From the NCBI GenBank assembly GCA_963277665.1, contig OY728133.1, forward strand, positions 390,117,962 through 390,181,961: a DNA stretch of 64,000 bases, in the 5' to 3' direction. How positions within the stretch are numbered: position 1 is the first letter of the stretch; each line of letters begins with the position of its first letter. The notes under the pieces are model-generated. The model had not been told where the DNA came from, searched no databases, and was given only the letters and a program-made list of their open reading frames with translations. A program made the translations under genes and the position numbers. This DNA is from Viscum album (Eukaryota > Streptophyta > Magnoliopsida > Santalales > Viscaceae). Shown here one piece after another: positions 59,714 to 64,000 of this stretch.

Positions 59714-61059
59714 TTGATTCAAAATATTTATATATATGACTAAATATAGAGCATATTCATTTAAGTTCAGTGTTTCACATAGATAATGGTATATAATATG
59801 GTAACTTATTTAAAGGTAATCATATACTGTGATCTTAAGGTGGTAAATTCTCACCCTTAAATAAACTAAATCCTTGAAATTTTAATTATTTCTCATTGAA
59901 TAATATATATGAGGTTATTCATAACATATTCATCATTTGGGGTATAAACTCCAACATGAAATCTACCATACTCTCCTAGGGTTTATCAAGTTACTTATAT
60001 TTCCTTAAAAAGGATTATCCATTCATTTAATCATATATCCATATATATATATACCCTAATCATATAGTCAAGATAAGATACCTTCCTAAAATCCATTTGG
60101 ATCACCAATTCATAAAACCAAAAAGATATTATATATTCTTCCAAAAATTAACTCTATCATTATACCTTGAATGTATTAGTCACTAGTACATAAAGTCAAA
60201 AACTAGTCACTATGTATCATAATCCCAAAACTTAGATAAAAATCACCAAAAATATCATGGATTATATTTTATTTAAATGAATAATAAATTCTAACACTAC
60301 CTAATTCATTATTCTCAAAAATAAATTAACCATTTATTACCTCAACATTAAGATTATAATAAACCTAATAGTTATCCAACCCCAAATCATGTTTTCTTCA
60401 ATAGTTATCCCCAAAAATATAACTGTGACATAAAATCAATTTTAAAGAACATTAAACCATTTAATATATGTTTCGAAACCATTAAGGTGGAGATTCTAAA
60501 CAAAAAACCTTATATATTTTCACATAATCATCAATAACATTTATAATATACCAATATGTCATCGATAAATATTAGTTAACTAACTAAAATAGATAAGAGT
60601 GTCAATAATTAATTTCTATTATTTTATTAACCTAGTACCATAGTTAAGACTATGAAACTCACATTTTCCATCAAAATAGGTATATAATAAAATTCATAAC
60701 CAATCATGCATGTTCCCTTATTCAGCCTTAAGACCTTGTGATCTCTAAATACATTCCTTTTTCAACTTCATCTTTATGATCCTATTTCAACCATATACTA
60801 AAACCATTTTTTATATCCAAAATATGAATATGAAAAAATCAATCTGAATATGTCTTTTATTATTTTTTTTACATTATGATACTCTTGGGTCAACATATAA
60901 CTCCATTGTTCAATCCATGGTTCTCCATGGTTGTTTTTATAATGGGACAAAAATAGAATATGATTGATCATAGAATATACCCTGAGAGTGTTTATCCTTG
61001 TGTGAAGTCTTAGGAACACTTTTCATGCAACATAGTGATGATTGACTCAATTCTCAACA
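59714..61059. other. Unassigned stretch, possibly the gag side of element F
   Basis: Follows the CACTA right end. AT-rich, with no domain recognised in either strand. Its position on the internal side of the element F leader suggests decayed gag, but no gag motif is readable. The minus-strand frame 60798-61019 (73 codons) lies in the leader-to-gag part and looks accidental. Confidence 0.35.
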
Positions 61060-61140
61060 GACCCCTTTTGGGGTGATTACCCCTAGGTTCATCTGTTCTA
61101 TAGCCACATCCACTTTCTAGTATCCAAAAAGGGATGTATT
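61060..61140 (-). other. Conserved leader block of element F
   Basis: Reverse complement of the GC-richer leader block of element B (13514-13590), retaining TACCCCTAGGT, CATCTGT and GGGATGTATTG. It is the best-preserved part of element F. Confidence 0.65.
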
Positions 61141-62722
61141 GTTAGTAAAAAACTCATAATATCTATTCTACCAAAGCTTCATAATATATTCCAATAGTAA
61201 TATTTATTACTATGTTTTGTACTAAAGTTCACTCATCCTAATAAAAAAATTAAATGTGCATTATTACCATCGTATTAAATCACACACTATCCCAAATGGT
61301 AATCTATACCATTTAAATTGTGACCAACCTTTACTTATCAGGTCTTAAATTATCCTTAATAGATATCCTAATCTCAAAAAATTTCTAAACCTTTTCATTG
61401 ATTCCAACCATGATTCCCTAGACCTTCACCCTCTAATCTGGTTCTCATAAACATGTAATTTATAAGCTCTCTTAGATACTAATTATAAAATCCAGGATAT
61501 AAACATTCATAATTACAAAGTCAATAATGATTATTCCATATCTTATATACTAAAGATATTTTTAGGATTATAGATTTAAAAAATTAGGAACAAATAATAA
61601 CAAACAAATCCCACATTCTTTGTATCAAACATAAATTTATTTGCATTATATATAAAACTATTTAATCCGTAATGAGTCTTAAATGTCTCCAGTATATTAT
61701 TTCAGAGATGATATCCTTGTAAAAATTTCAAGTGTGTTGGTTTTCTTAATAACCTAGGTAAATGGAAACATAAGAAGGGGTAATATCAAAATCTTACTAA
61801 GGGAAAACATACAACTAAGGAAATCATGGAATAAACAAGGCATAAATATTATGGTAAGAATAAGTAAAAAAAACATAACGCTATAATCAACTTGAAAATG
61901 AGAGCCTTCTATATCCATGAAAAAAATTAAAATATAAATATCAATGATAATGATATCATAATTATTCAATTCCCGATTCCATACATCAATAACCCATTAT
62001 CAAGGCCTCGTGATAAGAAACTATCCTATTATGGGAAGATTCATACACTAAAACCCATCATTTTTTGTCTCATGTGATCTGTTGATGCATTAATGGGAAA
62101 CATAATGTTGGTACCCTACCATATCCTTATTAAGACCAACTCATTAACCATAATAGTCAAAAGAACTTTTATACTATTCCCTAAGGAACCTCTTATTGGA
62201 TAAAAACACGAATATTATATAATGAATGATACAAAATTCAATACATAATAAACCTATGTTAGCAGTCAATACTTTTATCCATGACTATAAAAGGGATAAC
62301 ATGATCAAAACCCATCGAGATAATAAAGGTGGATGGTTAAAAAATATGTGTTCAAATTCCCACCAATCATACATATTGGAATAAGAATATACATTATGAA
62401 AATACTTTTCCCATGCCGATAAATAAATATTTTTTCTTTGTGAACATTCAATAATATGAATTTTTAAAATGATATGTATATGACTAACATGGTAATGAAT
62501 AAATAGTGAAGTCAATTCAAAAATGTCATGATAATAATCCATAAATAGAAATAAAATTTATGATTTCAAAATAACATACCCCTATTGAAATAAATAAAAC
62601 ATATGAGGGTGTTGACATAAATGAAAAAAACCCACACAAAGTTAATTCTTCGAACGATATCATGGAAGAATTGACCAAGAAAAAAATTATTTGACACCAT
62701 GATTTAAATCAACCAAAGTATA

Positions 62723-62757
62723 ATATATATATATATGTATGTATGTATATATATATT
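62723..62757. repeat. Microsatellite (TA)n(GTAT)n(TA)n
   Basis: Alternating TA run, then TATG/GTAT units, then TA again. Similar TA runs lie in the element C LTRs (25405-25424, 33690-33705 and 41980-41996). Confidence 0.85.
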
Positions 62758-63403
62758 AGAGGATAAATCTGGAGAAAAAATAATAAGGTAAAATCGTTTT
62801 AAAATGATAATGAAAATAGAAATGAAAATTTAAAATGTCTTTTAGAAATAGTTTTTAACAAAGATGTAAAATATAAATTTACATATCAATTTCAAAGGTA
62901 GATTTTGAAAAGATGACATGAAAGTCCTAGAAAAAATTAAATTTTATAAACAATATATAACAATTTATCCTTAACAATATATAGTATTTATCTTGTTGAA
63001 ATGAAGAGAGTAAGACAAAACATGTGAAAGTGAAAGAAAAAAAACTTTTTATTACTTTTAATAATTCATCTTCTTAAAACTCACATTGTTAGAGGTGTAA
63101 AAATATATTTATTTTAAAAAAAATCATTTCCCCATTTAGGATTACAAAATACCATATAATTAAATATTAGGGTGTGTGAAAACAAGAATCGAGGATATAA
63201 TTTAAAGATGAAATGTTATATTTTAAGGAAATGATTTTTTTAGTTTCCAATATCCCATGTGGGAAACATAATTCATGAATAATGAAACATTTGAAAAGGG
63301 TTTTATATGGTTGAAATGTATAAAATGATATAATTACACATAATACAACCAAATGGTAAAATTTACCAAACATATATGAAACAAGTTCACGTGAACAGTC
63401 ATA

Positions 63404-63668
63404 ACTTAATGAATTAAAATTGAGTTCTCGAAAACACTTACGACTAGGGTAACACTTTATTAAAAATACATTTTAAGAAAATAAATTATTTGTATTATTT
63501 TATCCCATGAATTATAAGGAAATAATGTAAATATATTTTATTTTATAGTAAATCAATATAAAACTATACAAAGGAAACTTGGTTCATAACATCTAACTTG
63601 TCTTAATGAATCAGGATTGAAACCAAGAAAACCCTTAAGACTTGAGTAACACTTCCATTAAAACCCCT
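63404..63668. repeat. Diverged duplicated segment in element F LTR
   Basis: CTTAATGAATTAAAATTGAG with GGGTAACACTTTATTAAAA near 63404-63465 resembles CTTAATGAATCAGGATTGA with GAGTAACACTTCCATTAAAA near 63602-63663, a local direct repeat about 198 bases apart. Confidence 0.55.
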
Positions 63669-63825
63669 TGTAAGATAGATCATGTGATTGAAATTTAAAA
63701 AATGATTAAAAACATAATTCAATATATGATTTCAAAAATATACATTATATATACCAAATTAATAAAATTACAATTATATTACCAAACATATCTCAAAGAT
63801 ATAAATTTGAGATAAAGACAATTAC

Positions 63826-63862
63826 CTGGGTCCTCATTCATTCTTCACATGCACCAAACATC
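63826..63862 (-). other. Possible micro-exon in element F LTR (37 nt)
   Basis: The minus strand has ATTATTTAG before and GTAATTG after. Position and length fit the micro-exon of the other LTRs, but the flanks are weaker. Confidence 0.3.
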
Positions 63863-64000
63863 CTAAATAATTAAATTAATTTCATAAAATACAAACCCAA
63901 GAACCATATTCATATCTATAACAATTTAAAATCCTCATTTATTATTATTCTATACATATATATATTTATTTATTTATAATTATATATTATCTAGTTTTTA

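Larger units (their letters stand above)
59714..64000 (-). mobile_element. Element F: decayed Ty3/gypsy element on the minus strand, truncated by window end
   Basis: Recognised by two blocks collinear with the reverse complement of element B: the leader block at 61060-61140 (TACCCCTAGGTTCATCTGT and GGGATGTATTG versus 13514-13590) and LTR segments at 61750-61800 and 61995-62100 (reverse complement of the stretch near 13070-13117 and of GATGCATCGGTAGG with CATGAGAC near 12745). The LTR boundary with the primer site is guessed near 61303-61320. The remainder is badly decayed. Confidence 0.6.
61320..64000 (-). repeat. Element F 5' LTR, partial
   Basis: Minus-strand LTR running off the window. 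Landmarks: 61752-61800, 62085-62100 (TGTTGATGCATTAATGG with GTCTCATGTGATC) and a possible micro-exon 63826-63862. Its promoter half lies beyond 64000. Confidence 0.5.

Noticed and set aside
59495..59722. 75-codon minus-strand open frame
   Set aside because: Translation of the palindromic subterminal repeats of the CACTA-like element; repeat periodicity explains the frame.
60798..61019. 73-codon minus-strand open frame in element F
   Set aside because: Falls in the leader-to-gag interval. No gag motif or other domain can be read, so chance is the simplest explanation.
1..64000. CRISPR array, tRNA, rRNA or organellar DNA insert
   Set aside because: Tandem repeats here are 50-280 bases with diverged units and belong to transposons; no tRNA or rRNA signatures or organelle genes were seen.

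Overview
This window is plant nuclear DNA made almost entirely of nested transposable elements. It is strongly AT-rich. It carries Ty3/gypsy chromoviruses of the Tekay/Del type, recognised by an initiator-tRNA-Met primer site, a C-terminal chromodomain-like tail and LTRs of 3.5-3.8 kb. These sit in and around a CACTA-like DNA transposon. I see no convincing host gene, tRNA, rRNA, CRISPR array or organellar insert. The species cannot be named from the sequence alone.

Layout. (A) 1-8816: old, plus-strand, decayed Tekay-like element, cut by the window start, with its 3' LTR at 5416-8816. (E) 9493-59713: CACTA-like transposon, about 7.7 kb once later insertions are removed, with palindromic subterminal repeats at both ends, a 178-bp tandem array and a minus-strand array of duplicated exon-like units. 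Two insertions split it. (B) 9578-22163: young 12,586-bp plus-strand Tekay element with TTAAA target duplications, two 3786-bp LTRs differing at only about two dozen sites, and one gag-pol frame broken by two stop codons. (C) 23139-53036: old LTR-int-LTR-int-LTR tandem element flanked as a whole by CTTTG. (D) 42963-52694: minus-strand element inside the third LTR of C, flanked by GTAAA, with a large gag-to-RT deletion. (F) about 59714-64000: minus-strand decayed relative, whose LTR runs off the window end.

Order of events: E inserted first. C inserted into the 178-bp repeats of E, and D later into C. B inserted recently and independently into the left end of E. Degeneracy of A, C and F, about 8% LTR divergence in D (by eye) and about 0.6% in B agree with this order.

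Most notable observation. The LTRs of A, B, C, D and F all keep the same set of splice-like signals downstream of the TATA box: a first donor, a 35-37 nt micro-exon between an AG acceptor and an AG|GTAAG-type donor, and in most copies a second acceptor before the LTR end. In A-D, the upstream predicted intron carries one to three copies of a GTAC-rich, hairpin-forming motif. This suggests that the long LTRs carry a spliced, two-intron 5' leader. The second notable feature is the seven-unit duplicated exon array on the minus strand of E.
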